Assembly (NCBI GenBank): GCA_018056425.1
Contig: JAGPFR010000012.1
Coordinates: forward strand, 1-61,100
Length of the DNA: 61,100 nucleotides
Direction: 5' to 3'
From: Lachnospiraceae bacterium
GTDB lineage: Bacteria; Bacillota; Clostridia; Lachnospirales; Lachnospiraceae
Part shown: piece after piece, positions 8,126 to 16,398 of the stretch
Numbering within the stretch: the first letter of the stretch is position 1
How the letters are laid out: every line of letters begins with the position of its first letter
Position numbers and translations under genes: made by a program
Notes under the pieces: generated by a model
Database searches by the model: none
Seen by the model: the letters and a program-made list of their open reading frames with translations, nothing else
What the model was told of the DNA's origin: nothing

Positions 8126-9145
8126 ATGGCAAAATTTGAATCATATGAAAGAAGAGAGCCCCAGATCCTTGCTAAACTCGCTGAGTACGGGATTAAGTCA
8201 ATCGATGAGGCTGAACAGATCACCAAAGACGCAGGACTTGATGTTTATCATCTGATCGAGGGAATCCAGCCCATCTGCTTCGAAAATGCTAAGTGGGCAT
8301 ACACCGTAGGTGCTGCCATCGCTATCAAGAAGGGATGCCGCAAGGCTGCTGACGCTGCAGCTGCTATCGGAGAGGGACTCCAGGCATTCTGTATCCCCGG
8401 ATCCGTTGCTGACACCCGTAAGGTTGGTCTCGGACACGGAAATCTCGGAAAGATGCTCCTTGAGGAGGAGACCGAGTGCTTCGCATTCCTCGCAGGACAC
8501 GAGTCATTCGCAGCTGCTGAAGGCGCTATCGGTATCGCAGAGAAGGCTAACAAGGTTCGTCAGAAGCCCCTTCGCGTTATCCTTAACGGACTCGGCAAGG
8601 ACGCTGCTCAGATCATCTCCAGAATCAACGGATTCACCTTCGTTGAGACCGAGTACGATCCTTATACCAACACCGTAAAAGAAGTTTCCAGAACCTGCTA
8701 CTCCAAGGATCCTGAGTCCCCCAGAGCTAAGGTTAACTGCTACGGTGCTAACGATGTTTGCGAAGGCGTTGCTATCATGTGGAAAGAGAACGTTGACGTA
8801 TCCATCACCGGAAACTCAACCAACCCCACCAGATTCCAGCATCCCGTTGCAGGTACCTACAAGAAGGAGAGACTTGAGGCAGGCAAGAAGTACTTCTCAG
8901 TTGCTTCAGGCGGCGGTACCGGACGTACCCTTCATCCCGATAACATGGCTGCAGGTCCCGCTTCCTACGGTATGACCGATACCATGGGACGTATGCACTC
9001 AGACGCTCAGTTCGCAGGATCTTCTTCAGTTCCCGCACACGTTGAGATGATGGGACTTATCGGAGCAGGTAACAACCCCATGGTTGGTATGACCGTTTCT
9101 ACCGCAGTTTCTATCGAAGAGGCTGCTAAGGCAGGAAAGTTCTGA
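8126..9145 (+). CDS. GGGtGRT family protein
   Basis: 339 residues with the name-giving motif GGGTGRT at 262-268, inside VASGGGTGRTLHPDN. The family is known as a conserved protein of unknown function in anaerobic Firmicutes. Other features: several Cys (51, 71, 89, 118, 191, 205, 212), a Gly-rich segment KVGLGHGNLGKMLLEEE near 99-115, a hydrophobic strand LRVILNGLGKDAA near 149-161, and a conserved-looking end HVEMMGLIGAGNNPMVGMTV. No signal peptide or membrane helix. AGGGAGG precedes the ATG. It forms a two-gene operon with the scaffold protein and shares its strong codon bias, so I infer it is an abundant protein that receives or uses an Fe-S cluster. The reaction is unknown. Confidence 0.88.
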   Translation: MAKFESYERREPQILAKLAEYGIKSIDEAEQITKDAGLDVYHLIEGIQPICFENAKWAYTVGAAIAIKKGCRKAADAAAAIGEGLQAFCIPGSVADTRKVGLGHGNLGKMLLEEETECFAFLAGHESFAAAEGAIGIAEKANKVRQKPLRVILNGLGKDAAQIISRINGFTFVETEYDPYTNTVKEVSRTCYSKDPESPRAKVNCYGANDVCEGVAIMWKENVDVSITGNSTNPTRFQHPVAGTYKKERLEAGKKYFSVASGGGTGRTLHPDNMAAGPASYGMTDTMGRMHSDAQFAGSSSVPAHVEMMGLIGAGNNPMVGMTVSTAVSIEEAAKAGKF

Positions 9146-9167
9146 TATTGAATAAGTCATAAATATG

Positions 9168-9203
9168 AAAACTCCCGAAGGCACGGCCGTCGGGAGTTTT
9201 TTT
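9168..9203 (+). terminator. Terminator after the GGGtGRT gene
   Basis: An 11-bp inverted repeat, AAAACTCCCGA / TCGGGAGTTTT (9168-9178 and 9190-9200), is followed by further Ts. It lies between converging genes and has A/T runs on both sides, so it probably terminates both the GGGtGRT operon and the minus-strand phosphatase gene. Confidence 0.88.
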
Positions 9204-9210
9204 ATCAGTT

Positions 9211-9771
9211 TTAATTCAGTTTCATCAGTTTGCAGTTTTCTATTCCATCAACCCAGAAATCTTTCAGATCGAGTTTTCGGACGTTGCATTTTATTGCAGA
9301 GTTCATGGCACCGTGTCCGACGATAAGAACGTCTTTTCCTTCTTCGATGAGAGGATAAACTTTCTCTTCCAAAAACTCTCTTGTTCTTTGCATCAGGTCT
9401 AAGATGCTTTCTCCGCCTTCGGGTCTTTCCAGATATTTCTCAGGTTCTTCGAAGAACACCTTTACATAGCAGTCAGGGTCCTTAAAACTGTTGTGAACGC
9501 CTTCGTATATACCGAAGCTCATTTCCCTGAGCCTGTCATCGTATATTATGGGAATGTCACGGTCTTTAAGCAGAATCTGTGCGGTTTCCCTGGCACGGGA
9601 CAGCGGAGAGCAGAAGCAGATGTCGAAGTGAATGTCCTTGTATCTGACAGCTGCCTCTTCGGCCATCTTTATGCCTGTTTCATTTAAAGGGATATCTGTT
9701 TTCCCCTGCAATATATGTTTGTCGTTCCAGTCCGTTCTTCCGTGACGGATAACGTATAAACTGCCGCTCAT
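9211..9771 (-). CDS. Histidine phosphatase (phosphoglycerate mutase-like)
   Basis: 186 residues of the histidine phosphatase superfamily. The catalytic RHG triad is in LYVIRHGRTDWN (residues 5-16), followed by LQGKTDIPLNETG and CFCSPLSRARETAQ, which carry the phosphate-pocket Arg residues. The acid/base Glu is expected in REMSFGIYEG, and the second His is in VLIVGHGAMNSA. Members close to this length remove phosphate from varied small molecules (cobalamin precursors, sugar phosphates, nucleotides), and the substrate cannot be read from sequence. It stands alone on the minus strand and converges on the GGGtGRT operon. Confidence 0.88.
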   Translation of the reverse strand: MSGSLYVIRHGRTDWNDKHILQGKTDIPLNETGIKMAEEAAVRYKDIHFDICFCSPLSRARETAQILLKDRDIPIIYDDRLREMSFGIYEGVHNSFKDPDCYVKVFFEEPEKYLERPEGGESILDLMQRTREFLEEKVYPLIEEGKDVLIVGHGAMNSAIKCNVRKLDLKDFWVDGIENCKLMKLN

Positions 9772-9858
9772 TAATGGCCCTTTCTTTTCACGTGATAATT
9801 TGTCTGAATTATTTTATACTATAGATTAGTTTTTTGCTATTCGAAGAGAGGTAAGAAA

Positions 9859-10428
9859 ATGAGCAAGACTGAATTTGCTAAACCCGGGAATTTTCTGTAT
9901 CCCCTTCCTGCCGTTATCGTAACGTGCCATGACGGCAAGGGACATAACAATATGATCACGATCGCGTGGACCGGAACTGTCTGCTCCGATCCTCCGATGG
10001 TATATATCTCTGTCAGAAAAGAAAGATATTCGTATCCGATGTTAAAAGAAACCGGAGAGTTCGTCATAAATCTTCCCTCCGAGGATATGGTCTATGCTCT
10101 GGATAAGGCCGGATGCACGACGGGCAAAAAGATTGATAAATTCAAGGAATTGGGCCTTACTCCGGCTAAGAGTTTCAAGGTTGACGCTCCGTCAATAAGT
10201 GAAGCGCCAGTATGTATCGAGTGTAAAGTGACTCGGATACTCGAACTCGGAACCCATGACATGTTCCTGGCAGAGGTTGTCAGCGTATCGGTTGATGAGA
10301 AGTATCTGGACGAGAAGGGTGTCTTCCATATGGATCAGTGTAAGCTTGTTGCATATGAGCACGGGGCATACAGAAAAATGGCTGACACCATCGGAACCTT
10401 CGGATATTCAGTAAGGAAGAAAAAATAA
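9859..10428 (+). CDS. Flavin reductase / flavoredoxin-like FMN-binding protein
   Basis: 189 residues of the flavin reductase-like (split beta-barrel) FMN-binding family. Recognisable segments: NFLYPLPAVIVTCHD at the N-terminus, MITIAWTGTVCSDPPMVYIS (the flavin-contacting strand and loop), REKETGEFVINLPS-type sequence, and AEVVSVSVDEKY. Members reduce FMN with NAD(P)H or carry electrons in anaerobes. The C-terminus ends in a basic KKK. Its stop codon overlaps the start of the next gene by one base (TAATG), so the next protein should be made by coupled translation. ATG 9859 follows GAGAGG. Confidence 0.85.
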   Translation: MSKTEFAKPGNFLYPLPAVIVTCHDGKGHNNMITIAWTGTVCSDPPMVYISVRKERYSYPMLKETGEFVINLPSEDMVYALDKAGCTTGKKIDKFKELGLTPAKSFKVDAPSISEAPVCIECKVTRILELGTHDMFLAEVVSVSVDEKYLDEKGVFHMDQCKLVAYEHGAYRKMADTIGTFGYSVRKKK

Positions 10429-10946
10429 TGGATAATAAAAACATTAAATCCGTGATCGCTGTCGGAGTGATCATTCTCTTAGCAGTCTTATGTATATGCA
10501 TATTTGTAAACAGATCTTACACGGGCGAAACCGTCTACGATTATACTGAAACTCAGATTTCGGAGCAGACCCCGGAGCTGGAAGCCTACGGCGAGATAAG
10601 CACGGAGCAGATAGAAGCCGGCGCGGTGGAAGGACCTGAGGGCTTTACCGTAGATGAAGAGGAACCTGAAGAACCCTGTGTTTATGTATTCAGAAACGAA
10701 AAGCTTCTGAACGAGCATTATGAGAAGCACGGAATAGAAATGGGATTTGCTTCCGCGGAAGAGTATCAGGCAGCGGCATCTGCGGTAATAACAAATCCTG
10801 ATTCATTATTCAAGACCGAAGCAGATGACGGTGACGGGGTATATTACCTTGAAGAAACGAATGAATTCGTAATACTGTCAACCGATGGATATATCAGAAC
10901 GTATTTCCTTCCAAGCTCCGGAAGAGCATACTTCGACAGACAGTAA
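10428..10946 (+). CDS. Membrane-anchored protein with toxin-like (BECR-type) C-terminal domain
   Basis: 172 residues: a short basic head, one membrane helix (residues 9-27), an acidic Glu/Pro-rich linker (~30-83), and a compact C-terminal domain from residue ~84. That domain (FRNEKLLNEHYEKHGIEMGF, then a NPDSLF step, GVYYLEETNEFVILS and DGYIRTYFLP) resembles a small nuclease-like module found at the ends of bacterial polymorphic toxins (barnase/EndoU/colicin/RelE-type fold), with matching His and Arg/Tyr positions. Topology puts it outside the cell. No immunity gene is visible next to it, so a housekeeping surface role is also possible. The resemblance is from memory of the family and needs a profile search. 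Confidence 0.55.
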   Translation: MDNKNIKSVIAVGVIILLAVLCICIFVNRSYTGETVYDYTETQISEQTPELEAYGEISTEQIEAGAVEGPEGFTVDEEEPEEPCVYVFRNEKLLNEHYEKHGIEMGFASAEEYQAAASAVITNPDSLFKTEADDGDGVYYLEETNEFVILSTDGYIRTYFLPSSGRAYFDRQ

Positions 10947-10983
10947 GATGACACGGGGACGTTTCCCCGTGTCATCTTTTTTT
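10947..10983 (+). terminator. Strong terminator hairpin with GGGGACGTTTC core
   Basis: A perfect 13-bp stem, GATGACACGGGGA / TCCCCGTGTCATC (10947-10959 and 10964-10976), has a CGTT loop and is followed by a seven-T run. It starts directly after the stop codon. The core GGGGACGTTTC also occurs in the long hairpin at 35419-35488. Confidence 0.92.
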
Positions 10984-11065
10984 ATCCTTTAAAGATTTTT
11001 TAAGAAATGACTTGTTACTATAACATCACAGTCGGGAATAAGTTTTGAAAATGATGAGGTAAAAA

Positions 11066-11860
11066 ATGGCAAATATTTGTTTGGAAGCTAAGGATCTGTG
11101 CAAGACATACATAGTTGACGGATTCAGCAATAACGTTCTTCAGAATATTAATCTTAAGATCGAAGAAGGAGAGTTTGTCTCGATAATGGGACCCAGCGGA
11201 TCGGGTAAATCGACTCTGCTTTATACGATAAGCGGAATGGATAACATGACTGCGGGAAAAGTTATCTTCGACGGTGAAGATCTTTCGGGGATGAATGATA
11301 AGCAGCTTACGAAAATGAGACTTCTCAAGATGGGTTTTATTTTCCAGCAGATGTATATGATGAAAAAACTCAGCATCATGGATAACATAGTACTTCCCGG
11401 TTATCAGGCAGGAATTGTCTCAAGGGATGAAGTCAATAAGAAGGCTGAAGACCTGATGAGAAGACTCGGTATCATCGAAACGGCAGGAAGAGAGATTACG
11501 GAAGTATCCGGAGGACAGCTTCAGAGAGCGTGCCTTGCAAGGGCACTTATCAACAGCCCCAAGGTTCTCTTTGCGGATGAGCCCACAGGTGCTCTGAATT
11601 CCAAAGCATCGATGGAAGTCCTCTCAGAGATGGTCAAAGCAAATGAACTCGGAACCACAGTACTGATGGTAACTCACAGCGAGAGAGTCGCGGCAAGTTC
11701 GGACAGAATCATATATCTGATGGACGGAGACATTCAGGGCGAACTTTTACTGGGTAAGATTCATCCTTCGGAAAATAATACGGATAATAAGAGCACTTCA
11801 GAGATTCTCCAGATAAGGGAAAGAAAACTCAGAAAATGGCTTGAAGAGATGGGGTGGTAA
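11066..11860 (+). CDS. ABC transporter ATP-binding protein (MacB/BceA-type)
   Basis: 264 residues. All ATPase motifs are present: Walker A GPSGSGKSTLL, Q-loop FIFQQMYMM, signature VSGGQLQRACLARAL, Walker B VLFADEPTGALN and the switch His in MVTHSE. The type matches ATPases that drive FtsX-domain permeases (MacB, LolD, BceA), which move or strip lipophilic compounds and peptides at the membrane. The C-terminus carries an extra ~35-residue basic tail. The permease gene starts at the stop codon, and a hydrolase lipoprotein, response regulator and histidine kinase follow in the same direction. I read the set as a stimulus-controlled defence or export operon. Confidence 0.92.
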   Translation: MANICLEAKDLCKTYIVDGFSNNVLQNINLKIEEGEFVSIMGPSGSGKSTLLYTISGMDNMTAGKVIFDGEDLSGMNDKQLTKMRLLKMGFIFQQMYMMKKLSIMDNIVLPGYQAGIVSRDEVNKKAEDLMRRLGIIETAGREITEVSGGQLQRACLARALINSPKVLFADEPTGALNSKASMEVLSEMVKANELGTTVLMVTHSERVAASSDRIIYLMDGDIQGELLLGKIHPSENNTDNKSTSEILQIRERKLRKWLEEMGW

Positions 11861-11861
11861 A

Positions 11862-14327
11862 TTGTATTTCAGAATGCTTAAAAGAGATATTAAAGATAAG
11901 GTTGCATTAAATATAGTACTTTGCATCTTCATGATGGTAGCTGCAACTCTTATAGTTGTAAGCATAGGATTTGTATATACATTCCTCGGTGGTATAGAGC
12001 GCACTTATGAAAAGTGTAATACATCGGACTTTATCTTCCTTACGGATAAAAGTATATCCATGGATGAAGAGCAGAACAGTATAATAACTGATCTTCTTCG
12101 CTCATATCCGAATATCGGGGATATAAATATATCGGAAAGAGTGTACCTTAGCACTTCCAGACTGGAATTTGATGGCATCGATAAAAGAAGTGTAACCAAT
12201 CTATACAATTCTTCTTTTATGATGGCACCGGTAAGCAGACTTCAGAATATTCCCTATGACCTTAACAATGAACTGTTCACTCTCGAAAGCGGCTGCATAG
12301 CTCTTCCTGAGGTGATGGCTCATAATGCCGGAAGTCATATCGGAGATAAAATAAGACTTACCACGGATATGGGAAATATCTATGAATTTACCGTTTCGTA
12401 TATTTTCAAAGATCCCAGTTCATCGATGATAAATAAGATCCTTTTTGCGGATGAAGATCTTGAAGTGCTTAAAGATGAATTTACCAAGACCATGTATCTT
12501 TATGAGGTTACACTTGTAAATCCTTTTTCATCTGTCGGTGAACTTCAGAACTGGGGATGGGATATACATGATGAACTTAAGAGATATTCCAATGAAGGTA
12601 TCATTACCGGCGGAGTCTATGAGATAACTACCGGCAAGAGCAATACCTTCACCGATGATGCAATGATGGCACTTATCGTAAGTATCTTTATGTGCCTTAT
12701 GGGAATAGCTTCCATCATTTTGATCTTTATGTGTATTTCTTTTACCCTTCATGCGACCGTAAAGCGGGAGGAAAAAGAAATCGGAACGATGAAAGCTATA
12801 GGTGTTGACTCCCTGTCATATAAAATGCTGTTCATTGTAAAATACATTGCATTTGCAATAATCGGAGGTATCGTCGGATTAGTAGCCGGAATACCTCTCA
12901 GCGAAGTGTTTGTCAGCAAATTTGTAGTAAATACTTTAAATCCCGACAGAAGTGTCATGATTATACTCGGACTTGCCGGAAGTGCTCTTTTCATTCTTCT
13001 GATGCTGGCGTTTTCTTTGATATCTCTCAGACGAATGAAGAAGATCTCCGTCATGGATGCGATACATGGTGAAAATAGAGGTGAGAGATTCAGCCGTATC
13101 CCCGGAGTCTCGCTTAGCAAAATAAAGAGGATATCTCCTCCAACCTTTCTGGCACTTCAGGATATCGTTCGTAAGATAAAGAGATATATCTTCCTCGTCA
13201 TCAGCTATGCCATCGGAATGGCTATCGTACTTTTGGTATTCCAGGTAAAACGGACCGTTGTAAGTGATGATTACAGGAAGATGTATTGGTATCAGGCTGA
13301 AAGAGACGTAATGATAAGACCAGATGATGATCTTAGAAACAGTCTTCTTAACAGACTCGGAAGCGAGAAGAATCTGTATCTGTATTATGAGAAATACTAT
13401 AACGAGAACGGTATCCCTCTTGATATTCAGATTATGGATATAGGAGAGGCATATCTGATAAACGGAGATGACAAGGTCGTTTCCGTTATAGCATTCGGAG
13501 ATTATGACATAAGCAGGATGGTTATCATAGATGGCGGTCATGCGCCCAAACTTGCGAATGAAGTTGCTGTATCACATTTCCTTAAGGAATGGCTCGGAGT
13601 GGAACTCGGTGATGTGATCACACTTGAATATAAAGTGTATTTGGAAGACGGTTTTGGCACTGAAACTGTCAGAAATGATTTTGTGGTAACGGCTTATGTC
13701 GAAAGCCTCGGCGGTGCAAGATCACCTCTTTTCTTTACATGTATAAATGACGGAAGCATCGTTTCGACAAACTTCGATATTTTTAACGAAGAGATCGTAT
13801 GCAATGATGATGAATATGATGCATATATAGAGAAGATGCGTGCAGTTAACGAGGATATTCTTATCTGGGATTATGATCAGGTTCTCGATTACGATCTAGG
13901 AAACACCTTCGGAAGACTGCTTGATTTCCTGGCACTTTCCATCGGTATCATCCTGACTGTAACACTTTTCTCAATGTCATTTTTATATCAGCAGATCTTT
14001 ATTGAGGAAGAAGCATCCGATATTGCAATGCTTAAGAGCATGGGATTTGACAAAAAGAGTATCAGAAAGTGGCATTTTGTCAGGTTTATTCTCCTGATAG
14101 TTATAGCTGCTGCTTTGGCGATCATCATTTCCATGACTGTCAGCAAGATAACATTTGAAGCGATTGGATGCGCGGCACTCGGAGTTGCTAATTTCGATAT
14201 CGCATCTCCTCCTCTTGCAGCGACTGTTCTTTTGCCTGCAGGGCTCGCAGCAATCGTATCTCTTGTTATGGCTGCGTCATTTGGTGCGATGGATCAGATC
14301 AGAATATGGAGGATCCGTAATGAATAA
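11862..14327 (+). CDS. ABC transporter permease, FtsX-type (821 aa)
   Basis: I chose TTG 11862 because GGGGTGGT lies four bases upstream, overlapping the stop of the ATPase gene; ATG 11874 is the alternative. About eight membrane helices: residues ~13-40, then groups of three near 275-400, one near 455-475, and three at the C-terminus. Two FtsX domains flank a large extracellular region (~40-270 and ~480-680). The order fits MacB/BceB-like mechanotransmitter permeases, which couple ATP use to extracellular work on a substrate. The stop overlaps the start of the downstream lipoprotein by eight bases. Confidence 0.88.
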   Translation: MYFRMLKRDIKDKVALNIVLCIFMMVAATLIVVSIGFVYTFLGGIERTYEKCNTSDFIFLTDKSISMDEEQNSIITDLLRSYPNIGDINISERVYLSTSRLEFDGIDKRSVTNLYNSSFMMAPVSRLQNIPYDLNNELFTLESGCIALPEVMAHNAGSHIGDKIRLTTDMGNIYEFTVSYIFKDPSSSMINKILFADEDLEVLKDEFTKTMYLYEVTLVNPFSSVGELQNWGWDIHDELKRYSNEGIITGGVYEITTGKSNTFTDDAMMALIVSIFMCLMGIASIILIFMCISFTLHATVKREEKEIGTMKAIGVDSLSYKMLFIVKYIAFAIIGGIVGLVAGIPLSEVFVSKFVVNTLNPDRSVMIILGLAGSALFILLMLAFSLISLRRMKKISVMDAIHGENRGERFSRIPGVSLSKIKRISPPTFLALQDIVRKIKRYIFLVISYAIGMAIVLLVFQVKRTVVSDDYRKMYWYQAERDVMIRPDDDLRNSLLNRLGSEKNLYLYYEKYYNENGIPLDIQIMDIGEAYLINGDDKVVSVIAFGDYDISRMVIIDGGHAPKLANEVAVSHFLKEWLGVELGDVITLEYKVYLEDGFGTETVRNDFVVTAYVESLGGARSPLFFTCINDGSIVSTNFDIFNEEIVCNDDEYDAYIEKMRAVNEDILIWDYDQVLDYDLGNTFGRLLDFLALSIGIILTVTLFSMSFLYQQIFIEEEASDIAMLKSMGFDKKSIRKWHFVRFILLIVIAAALAIIISMTVSKITFEAIGCAALGVANFDIASPPLAATVLLPAGLAAIVSLVMAASFGAMDQIRIWRIRNE

Positions 14328-15714
14328 GTTTAAGAAAAGAATATCCCTCCTGTGTGCCGGAGCAATGATGATAAGTCTGTGCGGGTGTTCATCACAAGCC
14401 GTAACGTCAACCGGGCTTGTAAAGGTGGGCTCATTAAATGTTGAGACAGCTCCCGGATATACAGATGAAAGCCCTGCCGAAACAGAGACAGGTTCTTGGA
14501 CTTCCGAAGACGGGCTTTGTACGATCAGGCAGTTCTCCACATATTATGATGTAACACTTGATTACGAAAACGGAAGCCCTGCTGAGGTCGGTGCTGCATA
14601 TGCAAAGACCATTCTTCAGGCAGTTCCTGATTATGAAACGCTTTTTGAGCCCTACCTTTTTGAGAATATCAGCTGCCTGTTCGGTGGACGTGAGATTAAT
14701 TACGAAGCTCTTGAAAAGAGGATAACTACTCTTGAATCATCAATACGCGATGAATACAAAGAGGAGATCGAAAGCTTTGCAAGAACGATCTCCGCAGGCG
14801 AGGAGGGATTTTCGGAAAACGGAAAACTCAGCTATATTGAAGCAATATCCATGCAGATGATTCCGGACGCATTAAGAGCAACCGCCTGCAGCGCACTTTC
14901 CGTCGGAGGGTCACATACTGAAAGCGGACACAGGATTTCTCTCAGAAATCTCGAATGGAATCTCGGAAGTACTTCTCAGATGACACTTCTCCATTCGGTT
15001 GCACACATGAAAAAAGGGGACAGATCTCTGACATCGATTGCCATGCTAGGTCTTCTCGATATGATCACTTCCGTTAATGATGACGGAGTTTTGATAGGCA
15101 TTCTTGATGTCGGCACCGTAAACCACATGGAGTTTGTCTATGAAGAGAAAAAATGTTATACATATGAAATAAGATATGCACTTGAGCAGTTTGACAATGC
15201 GAAGGATGCGGCTGAATTTCTTTCATCGGAAAGCGGAGATTTCACCTGGTGTAACAACCTTCTTGTATCGGATGATGAATCGGCTTTTTGCTGCGAAAAT
15301 CCCACAAGAGAAGTGGTGGAAGCCGGAAGAGCAATTCCGGTTATCAGGGATGCGGATACGGAACTGATGGAAGGGCTTGTATGGGATACTCCCGATGTTC
15401 TCTGCATTGTGAATTCTTTTGCCACTGTGGGTAATCAGGACGGCTTTACCGGAAATCTCGGAGAAACAAACCGTTTTACGAAGTATAATAACTGGGTAAA
15501 AGAAATCGGGATGTTTTCCGTAGCCGATATGAAAGGTATAATGGCAAGAGAGGTTGTGGACCAGTATGAAGTGGTAAATGTCCACAACAGCGGAACTGTT
15601 CACACCGTAATAGTTGATTATGCTACAGGTAATATTCACGTGGCATTCACATACGGAAAATGTGCCGATGATGTTCCCGAATATGTACTCGTAGGCAATT
15701 ACGGAGATAAATGA
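14320..15714 (+). CDS. Lipoprotein Ntn-hydrolase, C45/penicillin acylase-like
   Basis: 464 residues. ATG 14320 follows GGAGG and overlaps the permease stop. The signal ends in LCGC with Cys23 as lipidation site, so the enzyme should sit on the outer face of the membrane. After a ~165-residue helical region comes RATACSALSVGGSHTESG with Cys190, followed by RISLRNLEWN. This matches the catalytic start of choloylglycine hydrolase/C45 acyltransferase-type Ntn hydrolases: a nucleophilic Cys, then conserved Arg-Asn and Asp/Glu-Trp. Such enzymes cut amide bonds in acylated compounds (penicillin V, bile salts, N-acyl amino acids, peptides). Unusually, the nucleophile is far from the N-terminus, so autoprocessing would be required if it is a true N-terminal nucleophile. 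Its place between permease and two-component genes suggests it acts on the transporter substrate. Confidence 0.72.
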   Translation: MNKFKKRISLLCAGAMMISLCGCSSQAVTSTGLVKVGSLNVETAPGYTDESPAETETGSWTSEDGLCTIRQFSTYYDVTLDYENGSPAEVGAAYAKTILQAVPDYETLFEPYLFENISCLFGGREINYEALEKRITTLESSIRDEYKEEIESFARTISAGEEGFSENGKLSYIEAISMQMIPDALRATACSALSVGGSHTESGHRISLRNLEWNLGSTSQMTLLHSVAHMKKGDRSLTSIAMLGLLDMITSVNDDGVLIGILDVGTVNHMEFVYEEKKCYTYEIRYALEQFDNAKDAAEFLSSESGDFTWCNNLLVSDDESAFCCENPTREVVEAGRAIPVIRDADTELMEGLVWDTPDVLCIVNSFATVGNQDGFTGNLGETNRFTKYNNWVKEIGMFSVADMKGIMAREVVDQYEVVNVHNSGTVHTVIVDYATGNIHVAFTYGKCADDVPEYVLVGNYGDK

Positions 15715-15715
15715 T

Positions 15716-16396
15716 ATGACAGATATTCTCGTGATCGAGGATAACGAAGAGCTCGGACAGCTTATCACGGATTTTCTTAAACGCGAAGGATATTCCGTGG
15801 CGTGGGAAAAGAATGCGGAAGGCGGATTGGAACTGGTCAATGAAGCAGCATTTAAGATGCTGCTTCTTGACGTTATGCTTCCGGGTATGAACGGATATGA
15901 AGCACTTCAGGAAATCAGAAGGAACCAGAAACTCCCGGTTCTTATGATGAGCGCGAAGACGGATGAACAGAGCAAGGTTCTAGGCTTTGAAGTAGGTGCT
16001 GACGATTATATCGACAAGCCGTTTTCTTTTAAGGTACTCGGACTTAAGATCAAAGCATTGATGAAGCGTACCTACGATCTTACTGAGGACAGACAGCTTC
16101 TTACATATGAGAATATCACCCTTGATGTTGCGACAAAGACTGTTTACAAGGATGATAAGCCTGTTTCTGTAACAGGTAAAGAATACGAACTCCTCGAGTA
16201 TATGATGAGACATCCGGAGCAGATTCTTAATAAAGACAAGCTCTTTAATGAAATCTGGGGAGTTGACTGTTTCAGCGATCTCGGAAGCCTTAATGTTCAT
16301 ATAAGATGGCTGAGAGAAAAACTTGAGGAAGATCCGAAGAATCCCAAACTGATCAAAACTGTCTGGAGAGTCGGATATCAGTTCGGAGGAAATTAA
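15716..16396 (+). CDS. Response regulator, OmpR family
   Basis: 226 residues. Receiver domain with acidic pair VIEDNE, phospho-acceptor Asp52 in MLLLDVMLPGMNG, Ser of MMSAKT and Lys of DKPFSF. The C-terminal winged helix (KEYELLEYMMRHPEQILNK ... IRWLREKLEE ... TVWRVGYQFGG) is the OmpR/PhoB DNA-binding domain. The gene follows the hydrolase stop by one base and precedes its histidine kinase by two, so all five genes from 11066 to 17751 look co-transcribed. Its target is likely the operon's own promoter. Confidence 0.95.
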   Translation: MTDILVIEDNEELGQLITDFLKREGYSVAWEKNAEGGLELVNEAAFKMLLLDVMLPGMNGYEALQEIRRNQKLPVLMMSAKTDEQSKVLGFEVGADDYIDKPFSFKVLGLKIKALMKRTYDLTEDRQLLTYENITLDVATKTVYKDDKPVSVTGKEYELLEYMMRHPEQILNKDKLFNEIWGVDCFSDLGSLNVHIRWLREKLEEDPKNPKLIKTVWRVGYQFGGN

Positions 16397-16398
16397 AA

